A DNA stretch of 64,000 nucleotides from CAYMEV01 sp964389675 [NCBI: uncultured Candidatus Sumerlaeota bacterium] (GTDB lineage: Bacteria > CAYMEV01): NCBI GenBank assembly GCA_964389675.1, contig CAYMEV010000015.1, forward strand, positions 1 through 64,000. Reading direction: 5' to 3'. This document shows positions 18,333 through 27,441 of the stretch, in pieces. The position numbers and the translations under genes were made by a program. A model generated the notes under the pieces. The model worked only from the letters and a program-made list of their open reading frames with translations. It was not told the DNA's origin and searched no databases. How positions within the stretch are numbered: position 1 is the stretch's first letter; each line of letters starts with the position of its first letter.

Positions 18333-21305
18333 TTAATCCAGATATTCAAAATCTATTTTTTCTACCGGCTTCTTTTGATATGAGATAGGTTTCAGCAGCG
18401 GATCGATTTCAATGAAAATGGTTGTATTATCATCATCAATCTTAAATTTTCTTTCAAGGTTAATATCATCATATGATACTATGAATGAAAAGGCCATTTT
18501 TGGCAGAATAAAGCTTGCATATCCGTTATAATTGGTAAATTTTGTGATATTCAGTTCCCTTACCATTACCTCGGCCCCCTCCAGATACTGGTTTTTTCTG
18601 GTTACATAAACCTCCACATAGAGCTCTTTTGAAAAATCCAGCAGTATTTCGCTTATCTCATTCTTTTTAATATTTACCGGTTCTTTCATTCTAAAATCAC
18701 CAATTTCCCTTTCCTCATCCATGACTTCATCATATCTGGTAAGCATGCCGCGGAACAGGGCCTGGTAATCTCCGACAACAAGGCGCGTAAAAAGGACCTC
18801 CCCCATGTCAAGGGTTGCTATTCTCTTAGTGGGGCTTAATGTAACATTCATGGGAATTCTACGATTAGCGGGGAAAATTATCTTTATTCTCAATGCCCCG
18901 TAACCCCTCTTTATTGCCTTATATTTCAGGTAACCATATACTCCTCCGCTAAAAAAGGCTGCCACAGCAAAGATTATTCCAGCATAAAGCAGTATAACAC
19001 TTTTCTGGTAGGCTACTGCGATCGGAACAGCAAATTTCTCTGGAGATTGCATTCCCCGCCTGTAAAAGTGTATATTTGAAAGAATATTTCCCTGCTTGTA
19101 TGCCTCTGAATCATCCTGAGGAGTATTTGTCAAATCTATAAAAATTATCCCGTCGGATTTTAAGTGGGATATAAATTTATTCAAGGAATTATATGATACA
19201 AAGGATGCAGAATATATATCAACATTGCTGTTATTGATATATTTAACCGTATTTTCAATAGATTTGATCCTCAGTCTGGCTGAAATTATCTCTATAAGGA
19301 AACTCTGAAGGGATTTCTTATCGTACTTTTTGCCTCTCAGATCAAGGACAGCAGTATTTAGTGCCCCCTTTTCCGGCATTGCTATAACAAGGCTGTATTC
19401 ATCACCATGCTGCAGCTGCAGATCATCGAACAGCCCGCTAATGGCCAGATAGGTCTTAACCCCCGGATTATCAATCTTGATATTTCTATTTAGCATGAAG
19501 GCTTTCTTAAGATACTTGATTCCGGATTCGTACTGGCACCTATCAAAGGCCATTATACCCCTGATATAGAAATATTCATAATTATCATTCATCTTGTCTT
19601 CAATGCTTTTAAGTATCTTTATCGCTTTTTCATAGTCCTTCTGGTAATAGAAGATCTTTGCCTCCGAAAAAATAAATTCAGGATTCTCCGGCTCAATTTC
19701 CAGACCTTTACGAACAGCACCCATTGCGCTTTTTAATCTATTTTGCAGCAGGTAGATTGAAACCATGTTAATTAACATATCAGGTTCGTAAAATTCCATT
19801 TCCTCTGCTTTTTGATAATGATCTATTGCCTGGTCATAATCTGCAAGGCTGTAATATAGATTGCCCATCTCATAATAATATAAAGGGTCATCTTTATTTA
19901 TTTCGTGTACTTTTCTGTAATACTCCTTTGCTTTTTCAAACTCATTCCTCCTTTTATAAAGGTTGCCTAGAGTAATATAGATATTGTTAAGCCTTTCATC
20001 GCCTGCATCACTGTACACTTCAGCCAGCTTTCCGTACACATTCACGTTTTCAGGATCATATTTGACTATTGTGTTATAAAAATATGCCGCATTGCTGTAG
20101 TCCTTTTTGCACACATATATGTCACCGAGAAGCTCCAGGCTGGTAATGCTGTTTTTTTCTTTCGAGATTATCCCGCTAAGGATGTTGATAGCCTTATCAT
20201 AATCCTTTTTGAGATAGTATATAAATGCAATCCTGTTTTGAATTTCAGCATTATCCCCGCTTAATGAAAGAAGTGCCCTCAGCTTTGACAATGCATTATC
20301 ATAATCACCCTGCTTTGTATATGCATCCGATATACATGACAATGCTTCATTATTTTCAGGCTGAATAGATAATATCCTGTCAAGAACCTGTATGGAGGTA
20401 CTGGTTTCATTAAGCTTGAGATAGCTTTTCCCCAGCCTGAGAAGAATATCAACATTACGGTCATTATCCTCTAATATGCTTTTATATATATTTATGGCGC
20501 TTTCATAATTATCAGCCTCAAAATATAGATCACCCTCTTTAAGATTAAACTCTTTAACATCACCAAAAACACTTTTGCCGTCCTGTATCACCTGCAGAGC
20601 CTTTGTAAAGTCCCCATGTATCATATAAAGGTCTATAAGCTTCATGTAGTTATCTTTGTTCAGCCTGGAAAATTTTATAGAATCAGTATAGAATCTTTCC
20701 AGGTTCCTGAATACATTCCTGTAAAGCGACATAAGCAAAGAAAAGCTGCCGTCAGCAAGGACTCCTTTTGCCAGTGTGTCAAATAATTGGAGGTTTTCAA
20801 CGCTTTTCATCATTTCAAGAGCATCTCCATAATATATAAGAGCATTAAGTGATTCTGTAGATACCTTTATATGGTTTGAATACTGCTCTCTTGTAGGTTT
20901 CAGTTTTAAAGCCTCGATTACTATCTGAAGAAAATCTTTCTGAACCTCATAAAAAACATTGCTTTTCTTTTCAAGGCTTGCCTTGCTTCTCAGGTTACCG
21001 TGTATAATTTCTATATATGCTGTAAATTCCCCATCGCTTTCAGCCAGGCTTATGGTAATATTGATGTCAAAATCTTCATCCATAACACTCTGGAAATAGG
21101 GAAGCTTGAGAAGGCTGGTTTTGAAAATCTCAAACACCGCCTTATCGATATTTTTATACCTTTGTGTAGATATGCTTGATTCATCAAGCTTAAAATATAC
21201 ATTATAATAGCCTTTACCAGATTCACCACCTGCCATGTCAGCTGGCATGAACAGCATTAGAAAAACTGAAATGAACAGAATAAAAGCTTTATTAGCAAAA
21301 GGCAT
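18333..21305 (-). CDS. large membrane-anchored TPR protein
   Basis: A 990-residue protein with a signal peptide (AFILFISVFLMLFMPADMAGG), about twelve TPR units between residues 200 and 610, and one transmembrane helix near residue 790 (ILLYAGIIFAVAAFFSGGVYGYL shortened). The long N-terminal part would be outside the cytoplasm and the last 170 residues inside, the latter beta-rich (IKIIFPANRRIPMNVTLSP shortened). Segments around 640-770 include an ISGLFDDLQLQ stretch of unknown fold. It begins the operon with the smaller TPR protein and the PilB-like ATPase. It may be an envelope-spanning scaffold for them. I recognise no specific family. Confidence 0.78.
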   Translation of the reverse strand: MPFANKAFILFISVFLMLFMPADMAGGESGKGYYNVYFKLDESSISTQRYKNIDKAVFEIFKTSLLKLPYFQSVMDEDFDINITISLAESDGEFTAYIEIIHGNLRSKASLEKKSNVFYEVQKDFLQIVIEALKLKPTREQYSNHIKVSTESLNALIYYGDALEMMKSVENLQLFDTLAKGVLADGSFSLLMSLYRNVFRNLERFYTDSIKFSRLNKDNYMKLIDLYMIHGDFTKALQVIQDGKSVFGDVKEFNLKEGDLYFEADNYESAINIYKSILEDNDRNVDILLRLGKSYLKLNETSTSIQVLDRILSIQPENNEALSCISDAYTKQGDYDNALSKLRALLSLSGDNAEIQNRIAFIYYLKKDYDKAINILSGIISKEKNSITSLELLGDIYVCKKDYSNAAYFYNTIVKYDPENVNVYGKLAEVYSDAGDERLNNIYITLGNLYKRRNEFEKAKEYYRKVHEINKDDPLYYYEMGNLYYSLADYDQAIDHYQKAEEMEFYEPDMLINMVSIYLLQNRLKSAMGAVRKGLEIEPENPEFIFSEAKIFYYQKDYEKAIKILKSIEDKMNDNYEYFYIRGIMAFDRCQYESGIKYLKKAFMLNRNIKIDNPGVKTYLAISGLFDDLQLQHGDEYSLVIAMPEKGALNTAVLDLRGKKYDKKSLQSFLIEIISARLRIKSIENTVKYINNSNVDIYSASFVSYNSLNKFISHLKSDGIIFIDLTNTPQDDSEAYKQGNILSNIHFYRRGMQSPEKFAVPIAVAYQKSVILLYAGIIFAVAAFFSGGVYGYLKYKAIKRGYGALRIKIIFPANRRIPMNVTLSPTKRIATLDMGEVLFTRLVVGDYQALFRGMLTRYDEVMDEEREIGDFRMKEPVNIKKNEISEILLDFSKELYVEVYVTRKNQYLEGAEVMVRELNITKFTNYNGYASFILPKMAFSFIVSYDDINLERKFKIDDDNTTIFIEIDPLLKPISYQKKPVEKIDFEYLD

Positions 21306-21644
21306 TTTTCACCCGTACCATTTAAAGAAATTACCTGTATATTCTAATCTAAAAACCTGATAGATGTCAATATTCTAATCATTATACAGTGTTTTTAACA
21401 ATTATTTTTCAATTTATTGAATTATAATTAGATGATCGGATAATGCAAAAATAAAATAGCCTGCTTAAAAAGAAACCGGCAGGAGATTTTCTCCTGCCGG
21501 GAGATATTATTTTTCTGCTGACTTATGGCTTTCTCCAGTATTCTTGCTTTACAGGATGTTCTGCCATCTTAAATATGGGTATTCTATTTCCTAAAAAAGC
21601 ATCTTTCAGCTAAAAGCTGGCATTAGAACCTGTTAGGATCTCTG
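21306..21644. other. intergenic region with ferritin-operon 3' end
   Basis: This 339-base gap holds the terminator hairpin at 21476-21500 and an AT-rich region upstream of the large TPR gene that probably contains its promoter (no clear hexamers picked). On the minus strand a 14-codon reading frame (MAEHPVKQEYWRKP) is present without a usable ribosome binding site; I do not call it as a gene. Confidence 0.5.
21476..21500 (-). terminator. intrinsic terminator of the rubrerythrin-ferritin operon
   Basis: An 11-base-pair perfect GC-rich stem (CCGGCAGGAGA and its complement) closes a 3-base loop. On the minus strand it is followed by TTTCTTTTT, a usable U-tract. It lies 145 bases after the ferritin stop codon. 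Confidence 0.75.
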
Positions 21645-22130
21645 CTATTGCCTTTTCGCAAGATGAGAATCAATCATAAACATGCCATTAGGGCTCTTCT
21701 GAACCATCTTCATCTTCTGAACGATTTCATCAACAGATGCTTCTTCTTCTACCTGCTCATCTACAAACCACTGCAGAAAACTGAAAGTAGCATGGTCTTT
21801 TGCCTTTATGCTTGCATCAACTATAGTGTTTATCATATTGGTGACCTTTTTTTCATGCTCATATGCTTCTTCAAATATTGAGATCACTGACTTCCATTCT
21901 GTTTTAGGGGCTTCAATTGCTGTAAGAACCACTCTTTCACCACGATCATAAATATAATCATAGATCTTTTTTGCATGGGAAAGCTCTTCCTGGTACTGGA
22001 TCTCCATCCAGCTTGCGCACCCGTCATAATTCTGATCTCTCAGATATGAAGCCATTGAAAGGTATAGATATGCTGAATAAATTTCTGCATTTATCTGCTT
22101 ATTTAATAGTTCAAGTATTTTTTTGTCCAT
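21645..22130 (-). CDS. ftn: ferritin
   Basis: A non-haem ferritin that oxidises and stores iron in a 24-subunit shell. The four-helix bundle has the ferroxidase ligands in the helix B segment EIQYQEELSHAKKIYDY, in helix A (NAEIYSAYLYLSMA) and in the helix D segment FLQWFVDEQVEEE. Normal length. The start chosen is the ATG with GGAAGG 9 bases ahead; it lies 2 bases after the desulfoferrodoxin stop, and a longer in-frame start would overlap that gene. It is the last gene of the peroxide and superoxide defence operon and stops iron from feeding Fenton chemistry. The C-terminal residues QKSPNGMFMIDSHLAKR match the bacterial FtnA pattern. Confidence 0.95.
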   Translation of the reverse strand: MDKKILELLNKQINAEIYSAYLYLSMASYLRDQNYDGCASWMEIQYQEELSHAKKIYDYIYDRGERVVLTAIEAPKTEWKSVISIFEEAYEHEKKVTNMINTIVDASIKAKDHATFSFLQWFVDEQVEEEASVDEIVQKMKMVQKSPNGMFMIDSHLAKRQ

Positions 22131-22132
22131 AT

Positions 22133-22507
22133 CTATGCCTTCCATAATCCATGTACATTACAGTATTCTCTTGCAGTAATCTGGTCTGCGTCGATATTGA
22201 AAACTGCTTCAGGCTTCACCCCGGGTTTTAGAAAAACCCTGTAGGCCCTGTTGTCTGCAATAACCTGAATCCATTCGATATAATGCTTCTCCTCCATTGG
22301 GTGGTCAACACTTCCGACCTTTACCCTGAAGCCTCCTTCAATCTTTTCGATAACGGGTACATGCTTCTCTTTCGCCGCATCTACAGTATTTTCATTATAC
22401 AGTTTCATCGGCTGGCCGCAGCATATAAGTTCTCCTTTGCCTTCATGCAGCATTTCGACAATATTGCCGCATATTTCACATTTGTAGATCTGCATTTTCT
22501 TAGTCAT
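22133..22507 (-). CDS. dfx: desulfoferrodoxin (2Fe superoxide reductase)
   Basis: Reduces superoxide to hydrogen peroxide without releasing oxygen, typical of anaerobes. The N-terminal desulforedoxin iron site has Cys10, Cys13, Cys29 and Cys30. The catalytic centre II ligands are visible as His49, His69, His75, Cys116 and His119, with the lysine of the EKHVP loop next to His49. At 124 residues it is a complete class I enzyme. Electrons probably come from rubredoxin, one copy of which is encoded at 32939-33097. It sits between rubrerythrin (18 bases upstream) and ferritin, under the Fur-family gene. Confidence 0.97.
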   Translation of the reverse strand: MTKKMQIYKCEICGNIVEMLHEGKGELICCGQPMKLYNENTVDAAKEKHVPVIEKIEGGFRVKVGSVDHPMEEKHYIEWIQVIADNRAYRVFLKPGVKPEAVFNIDADQITAREYCNVHGLWKA

Positions 22508-22525
22508 AATAATTTCCTCCTTTTA

Positions 22526-23101
22526 TTACCAGTTTTCTCCTAGTATTTCAAAATATGCAATTGGATGGGCACATGCAGGACATAATTCTGGAGCCTTTTT
22601 CCCCTTATGTATATACCCGCAGTTCAAGCATCTCCAGGTTATCTCCTCTTCTTTTTCAAAAACAGCACCCCTTTCCAGGTTTTCCTTCAGCTTCCGAAAC
22701 CTTCTTTCATGCTGTCTCTCTGCTATTGAAACAGCATCAAATAATCTTGCAATGGCCGGAAATCCCTCATCCAGCGCTGTTTTTGCAAATGACGGATAAA
22801 GCACGCTGTATTCATGATGTTCACCATCTGCAGCCTGTTTAAGATTATTAATGGTTTCTGATATTGTTCCCGCAGGAAAAGATGCGGTTATTTCCGTTTC
22901 ACCTCCCTCAAGAAAGCTGAAAAAGCGCTTTGCATGCTCTTTTTCCTGGTTGGCTGTCTCTTCAAATATCATGGATATCTGCACATAACCTTCTTTCCTG
23001 GCTTTGGATGCAAAATAGGAGTATCTGTTTCTCGCCTGTGATTCTCCTGCAAATGATATTAGCAGATTTTTCTCTGTTTTTGTCCCTTTTATTTCGGCCA
23101 T
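22526..23101 (-). CDS. rbr: rubrerythrin
   Basis: A peroxide reductase of anaerobes: an N-terminal ferritin-like di-iron domain followed by a C-terminal rubredoxin-like domain. The di-iron ligands are in NLLISFAGESQARNRYSYFA (shortened here), EETANQEKEHAKRF and the later ERQHERRF helix. The rubredoxin site has CLNCGY and CPACAH. At 191 residues it has standard length. It removes the peroxide that desulfoferrodoxin makes, and the two genes are 18 bases apart. The Fur-family regulator gene ends 11 bases upstream, with a good ribosome binding site (AAGGAGG) between them. Confidence 0.97.
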   Translation of the reverse strand: MAEIKGTKTEKNLLISFAGESQARNRYSYFASKARKEGYVQISMIFEETANQEKEHAKRFFSFLEGGETEITASFPAGTISETINNLKQAADGEHHEYSVLYPSFAKTALDEGFPAIARLFDAVSIAERQHERRFRKLKENLERGAVFEKEEEITWRCLNCGYIHKGKKAPELCPACAHPIAYFEILGENW

Positions 23102-23112
23102 TCATTCCTCCT

Positions 23113-23505
23113 TTATGATTTATTCAATATCCTGTAGCATTTCATGCAAATGCCTGTATATTCAATATTGCATTGAATCTCTTTAAACCCTGTTGTCTCT
23201 GTTATCCGCCTGAGAAGAGGATTCGCTGTATCACACGGTATATCCTGCAGGTGGTCACAATATATACACCTGATATGGTAATGCTTTTCTGTATTTCCAT
23301 CATATCTCCTCTGGGAATATCCAAAATCGAGCTTTTTTATGAGCCCCTTTCTTTCCAGGAAGTTCAGATTTCTATATACGGTTCCCAGACTAATATGAGG
23401 AAGGTCAACCCTTAGTTTCTCAAAGATTTCAATAGCTGTAGGATGATCAGATGAATTTCTAAGTATGTCCAGAATATAATCCCTGTTTATGCTCTTTCTA
23501 TCCAT
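23113..23505 (-). CDS. perR: Fur-family regulator, PerR-like
   Basis: A 130-residue Fur-superfamily repressor. The winged helix (ISLGTVYRNLNFLERKGLIKKL shortened) is followed by the metal-sensing HYHIRCIYCDH block. Two CXXC pairs (Cys80/Cys83 and Cys120/Cys123) form the structural zinc site. Gene context (rubrerythrin, desulfoferrodoxin, ferritin downstream) points to PerR, the peroxide-sensing subgroup, but Fur cannot be excluded from sequence alone. A Fur-box-like operator overlaps its own promoter, so autoregulation of the whole four-gene operon is likely. Confidence 0.9.
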   Translation of the reverse strand: MDRKSINRDYILDILRNSSDHPTAIEIFEKLRVDLPHISLGTVYRNLNFLERKGLIKKLDFGYSQRRYDGNTEKHYHIRCIYCDHLQDIPCDTANPLLRRITETTGFKEIQCNIEYTGICMKCYRILNKS

Positions 23506-23522
23506 TTTACCCTCAACAAACT

Positions 23523-23541
23523 AATAATGATTCCCATTATT
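23523..23541 (-). promoter_or_regulatory. Fur/PerR-box-like operator
   Basis: A 19-base site made of perfect 7-base inverted arms (AATAATG and CATTATT) around 5 bases. It matches the classical 19-base Fur consensus at 14 positions. It overlaps the -10 element of the promoter for the Fur-family gene, so a bound repressor would block transcription of the operon. Confidence 0.7.
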
Positions 23542-23564
23542 GATTAAAATTCCATCAATGTCAA
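23536..23564 (-). promoter_or_regulatory. sigma70-type promoter of the perR-rbr-dfx-ftn operon
   Basis: On the minus strand a perfect TTGACA (-35, 23559-23564) is followed after exactly 17 bases by AATAAT (-10, 23536-23541). Its -10 lies inside the Fur-box-like operator. The start codon of the regulator is 31 bases further on. Confidence 0.65.
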
Positions 23565-23587
23565 CAAAAATATTAGCTGAACCAATA

Positions 23588-26500
23588 CTACGGTTCATCT
23601 CTTTTTAGGTCATACTCATCCAGATAATATGAAATTTCCGCAGCTTTATTTATTTTTGAAAGAATTCCTATGAGCTTTTCAGCAGTATGCAGGGTTACTT
23701 TATGCTTTTTGCCGAATTTAAGTTCATTAATCCGTAAAGCCTCCTTCAAACAGGACAGGGCTTTTTGATTTTCTTCCATCTCTTCATAGGCTGAGGCAAG
23801 ATTGGAAAGCGATATGGCGATATTTGGATGGTCTTTGCCTAAGGCAGCTGATAATGTCTTGAAGGCCTTTTTATAGAATTTAACTGCATTGAGAAACTCC
23901 CTCTTTCCGAAATATGCATCGCCAATACTGTCGTATGATTCACCAATTGAGTGGTGATTACCATCAAAAAGCCTTCTCCTTATCTCCAGCGCTTTCTGAA
24001 AGGAGTCGACAGCCCTGTCATAATCCCCTTTGCTGTTGAAAATATATCCGATTGAATTAAGGCAGTAAGATACTCTCAGGTTATTATTACCAAAAAATGA
24101 GATATATATCTTTAATGCTCTGTTGTAGTACCATAATGCCTTTTCATATTGATCCTTTTCAAAATGGATAAGCCCTATATTCATATAAGAATCTGCAGTC
24201 TGTTCATGGTCTTCACCGTATATTTCCCTTCTCATGCTTAAGGACTTATTATAATATCTCAAAGCCTTATCATAGTTCTTTGTCTTATAGTAAAGCACTC
24301 CAATATTATTTAATGCTTTTGCAATATTTAGATTAAACCTTTTATAAAAGGTCCTCTGAATTCTCAGGACTTTCTTGAAATATCTCAGTGAATCATCATA
24401 CCTGCCCTTATGAAGCAGGACTGTAGCAATATTAATATAATAACTGCACAGCTCTATATTGTTCCTGCCTGAATGCCTTCTTTTAATCTCAAATGCTCTG
24501 CTGTAATAATCCAGAGCTGTTTCAAACTCTCCGCACAGGAAATATACATTACCAAGACAGTTTAACGGGGCAGTAACCTCAAGAGAGTCCTCTCCGTGTA
24601 TATTCTCAAAAATTGCCAGGGATTGGTCAAAATAGTTCTTTGCACGGGAATAATCTCCTTTTGCAAAGAAAACATCGCCTAAAAACATCAGGATTCTTGG
24701 TTTTTGCCCTTCTGTATTGCCTGGGCTTTTTTGTTTCTGCTCAATACTCATTGCTTCATCGAGATAAGAGAACACCTTTGAGTATTGACCGGCCTGCAGG
24801 TATACATAGGCTTTATCCACAATCAGCTTGACATATCTGCTGTTATAGATTCCACTGTTTCTTTTTATTATGCTGATTGCCTTATCATAGCAGTCTAAGG
24901 ATGCTGTAAATCTGCTTTCGTCAAAGAATACCCCACCCATAATTTCTAAAACTTTTGAGGTCTCTTCGCTCTCTGCCCCATGGTACTCATTTGAAAGTGA
25001 CAATGCCCTGTTCAGGCGGTTTAGCACTATATCTGCATCCTTTGATCTGTTCTTAATAAAATTTGCGCTCCTGATCAGATAGAATACAGCTTTTCCAGCA
25101 TCCGATGCGCAGTCATAATGATAGGCTATCTCATCTGCATACCTGTCGAGATTATTGCTGAATATTCTCTCAAACCGTGAAGCGACATATTTATGATATT
25201 CTCTGCTATTTTTCATATTATTAATTATTATATCCCTGATAATTGTATTAGCAATGCGATACATGATCTTCAGTTCATGAATCTCTGAAACCCGCTCTGA
25301 ACTGATTAATTCATATTTTTCCAGCTCAAAAATCATCTTTCCGGCATAATCCCTGCTGAATTTGTCAAACAACATGCATATATCATTAAAGGACAGAGGA
25401 ATCCTTATCACTGCAAATATCCCAAGAAAAAAACCGAAGTTGCCCCTTTCCAAAAAATAATTTACTCTATTTATTGTAATATCGCCAATATTCTCCGGCA
25501 GCCTGATCTCCCTCACATCAACATTCTGTCCCCATCCTTCCATTTTTCTGTCAATAATGCCGCTCTTTATTGCAAATTTTATAAATTCGCTGAGAAAAAG
25601 CGGGTTGCCACCTGATATATTAGAAAATTCACTTATATTTGCCTTAATTGACCTCTCAATTCTGTTCTTCCCAAAAACATTATTGAAATATTCCTTAATG
25701 TCCCTTTTATTGAATGGTCTAAGCCCTAATATGGATATTGCATTCATTGACTCAAGCTCACTTATTTTATCTTCTATCAGTGATAAATCCTCATTTCTTG
25801 CACTGGCAAACAGCTTTAAGCTGTTTCTTTGACTCCTCAGGACATATAGTATTTTAATAATAATCTCGAGGCTCTGTTTATCTGCCCATTGCAAATTATT
25901 GATATATATAAGCGCTTTATTATCTAATTGAGAACCAGATTCCAATAAAAGGTTTACAATTGACTGCAGCAGTATTTCATAAGAACTCCGGCTATCCCTG
26001 GCATAATCGTATTCAGATGCAGTGGATGCGCTGTATATGCCCAGTTTCTCAATATATTTCCGGTATTTATCCTCTAATGCAGGACTGATAAACTGAATCA
26101 GCTGCATAATGATCTGGTTAACTGTATAGAAAGGGCTTTTTACATCCTTAGAGCAGTCTGATTCAAAAAAATATATATTTTCCAGCATGCAATATTTCTT
26201 TATTTCTTTATATACCATGCTCTTTCCCATTCCCTGGTTTGAAACCAGAAGAAAAATACTGCTCTTTCCTTCATCTGAGTGAATCCTTTCCCTTATTATG
26301 CCGAGCTCCTTTTTTCTGTCTGTAAAGCTAACTCCTAAAACATATGCATCCTTTGTTTCATCTGTCTCAAGACTATAAGAAAAACCCAGTTTTTCATTTA
26401 TATCGGAAATTATGTGCATGCAGGATTTATACCTTCGGTCAGGATCATAAGCAGTCATTTTTGAAACAATACTGCATAACTCTTCAGGAATGATCTCTTT

Positions 26501-27226
26501 CAGTGCCCGTTTTTGGATTTTTATGAACTGAGCGTGATCGGAGAGAATGTCAAGGATCTGGCTGATACTGGCTGTTTCTGAATAAATAGTCCTTTTTGTA
26601 AGCATCTCCAGAAATACTATTCCCAGAGAATAGATGTCAATTCTATAATCCCCTGATTTTAGTAAAACTTCAGGTGCAATATACGATATTGAGCCCTTCA
26701 CTTTGCTGTGATCCACAGCTCCAATGTCTGATATGCCAAAATCCATGAACTTTGCCCTTCCATTGCATATAATAATATTTGAAGGCTTTATATCCCTGTA
26801 AATAATATCCCTGCTGTGAATAAACTCCAGACCCCTTAAAAGTTCGACAATAATATCTAAAGATTTATTGCTGTCCATCTTATCCTGCTTCGAGATGATG
26901 CTTTTCAGGCTGCTGCCGCTGAGGTACTCCATGGTTATATAATAGCAGGCATTTTCTTTATCATAGCCAAAGAGGTAGACATCTACCAGGTTTGGGTGCT
27001 TAAGCTTTGTCATGATCTCAAATTCCTTCTTAAACACCCTCAGCACATCTCTGTTGTTTATTATTTCAGGCCTTATGGTTTTCAGCGCTATTACAGCATT
27101 GCCTTTCAGGTTATCAAGTGCCTTGTAAACGACACCCATACCTCCTTCACCGACAATGCTCTGAATAATATATCTTTTGTTTATTACTGAATTTTCATTA
27201 TAGTATCTTCTTCTCTTTGGTTCCAT
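23588..27226 (-). CDS. Ser/Thr kinase-ATPase-TPR signalling protein (STPK 1)
   Basis: A protein of about 1212 residues with three parts. A Hanks-type kinase domain spans about 20-280: glycine loop VGEGGMGVVY (25-34), Lys49, catalytic YRDIKPSN (Asp145) and MDFG (Asp162). An AAA/AAA16-like ATPase follows with the P-loop SNQGMGKS (Lys335) and an INNLQWAD Walker B. The last 450 residues are about eleven TPRs of the kinesin-light-chain type (YYKTKNYDKALRYYNKSLSM is one). Such proteins integrate kinase and nucleotide-switch signalling. I prefer the ATG with GAGGAA 9 bases before it; longer starts (ATG at 27256, TTG at 27268) are possible. It is not next to a phosphatase. Confidence 0.9.
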   Translation of the reverse strand: MEPKRRRYYNENSVINKRYIIQSIVGEGGMGVVYKALDNLKGNAVIALKTIRPEIINNRDVLRVFKKEFEIMTKLKHPNLVDVYLFGYDKENACYYITMEYLSGSSLKSIISKQDKMDSNKSLDIIVELLRGLEFIHSRDIIYRDIKPSNIIICNGRAKFMDFGISDIGAVDHSKVKGSISYIAPEVLLKSGDYRIDIYSLGIVFLEMLTKRTIYSETASISQILDILSDHAQFIKIQKRALKEIIPEELCSIVSKMTAYDPDRRYKSCMHIISDINEKLGFSYSLETDETKDAYVLGVSFTDRKKELGIIRERIHSDEGKSSIFLLVSNQGMGKSMVYKEIKKYCMLENIYFFESDCSKDVKSPFYTVNQIIMQLIQFISPALEDKYRKYIEKLGIYSASTASEYDYARDSRSSYEILLQSIVNLLLESGSQLDNKALIYINNLQWADKQSLEIIIKILYVLRSQRNSLKLFASARNEDLSLIEDKISELESMNAISILGLRPFNKRDIKEYFNNVFGKNRIERSIKANISEFSNISGGNPLFLSEFIKFAIKSGIIDRKMEGWGQNVDVREIRLPENIGDITINRVNYFLERGNFGFFLGIFAVIRIPLSFNDICMLFDKFSRDYAGKMIFELEKYELISSERVSEIHELKIMYRIANTIIRDIIINNMKNSREYHKYVASRFERIFSNNLDRYADEIAYHYDCASDAGKAVFYLIRSANFIKNRSKDADIVLNRLNRALSLSNEYHGAESEETSKVLEIMGGVFFDESRFTASLDCYDKAISIIKRNSGIYNSRYVKLIVDKAYVYLQAGQYSKVFSYLDEAMSIEQKQKSPGNTEGQKPRILMFLGDVFFAKGDYSRAKNYFDQSLAIFENIHGEDSLEVTAPLNCLGNVYFLCGEFETALDYYSRAFEIKRRHSGRNNIELCSYYINIATVLLHKGRYDDSLRYFKKVLRIQRTFYKRFNLNIAKALNNIGVLYYKTKNYDKALRYYNKSLSMRREIYGEDHEQTADSYMNIGLIHFEKDQYEKALWYYNRALKIYISFFGNNNLRVSYCLNSIGYIFNSKGDYDRAVDSFQKALEIRRRLFDGNHHSIGESYDSIGDAYFGKREFLNAVKFYKKAFKTLSAALGKDHPNIAISLSNLASAYEEMEENQKALSCLKEALRINELKFGKKHKVTLHTAEKLIGILSKINKAAEISYYLDEYDLKRDEP

Positions 27227-27441
27227 CTGCTTCAATTCCTCGGCCAATGCAGGCATTTCCTGTTTCAATTGGGGACATTCATACTGTAATCAAGTGATGA
27301 ATTTATAACTTGAAAAGGAATAAGCAGAATATTGAAATTTAAAATTTCAGTAATAAGAAAAATAAATATAAAGGTTTGCAATATCCGCTTTCCCTTTTAT
27401 TTTGTGAAAAGCCGCTGGATATCTATATTCAAAAAAATAGT

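Noticed and set aside
21551-21600. 14-codon frame MAEHPVKQEYWRKP upstream of the ferritin terminator
   Set aside because: No ribosome binding site and no known peptide; probably chance in the 3' region of the operon.
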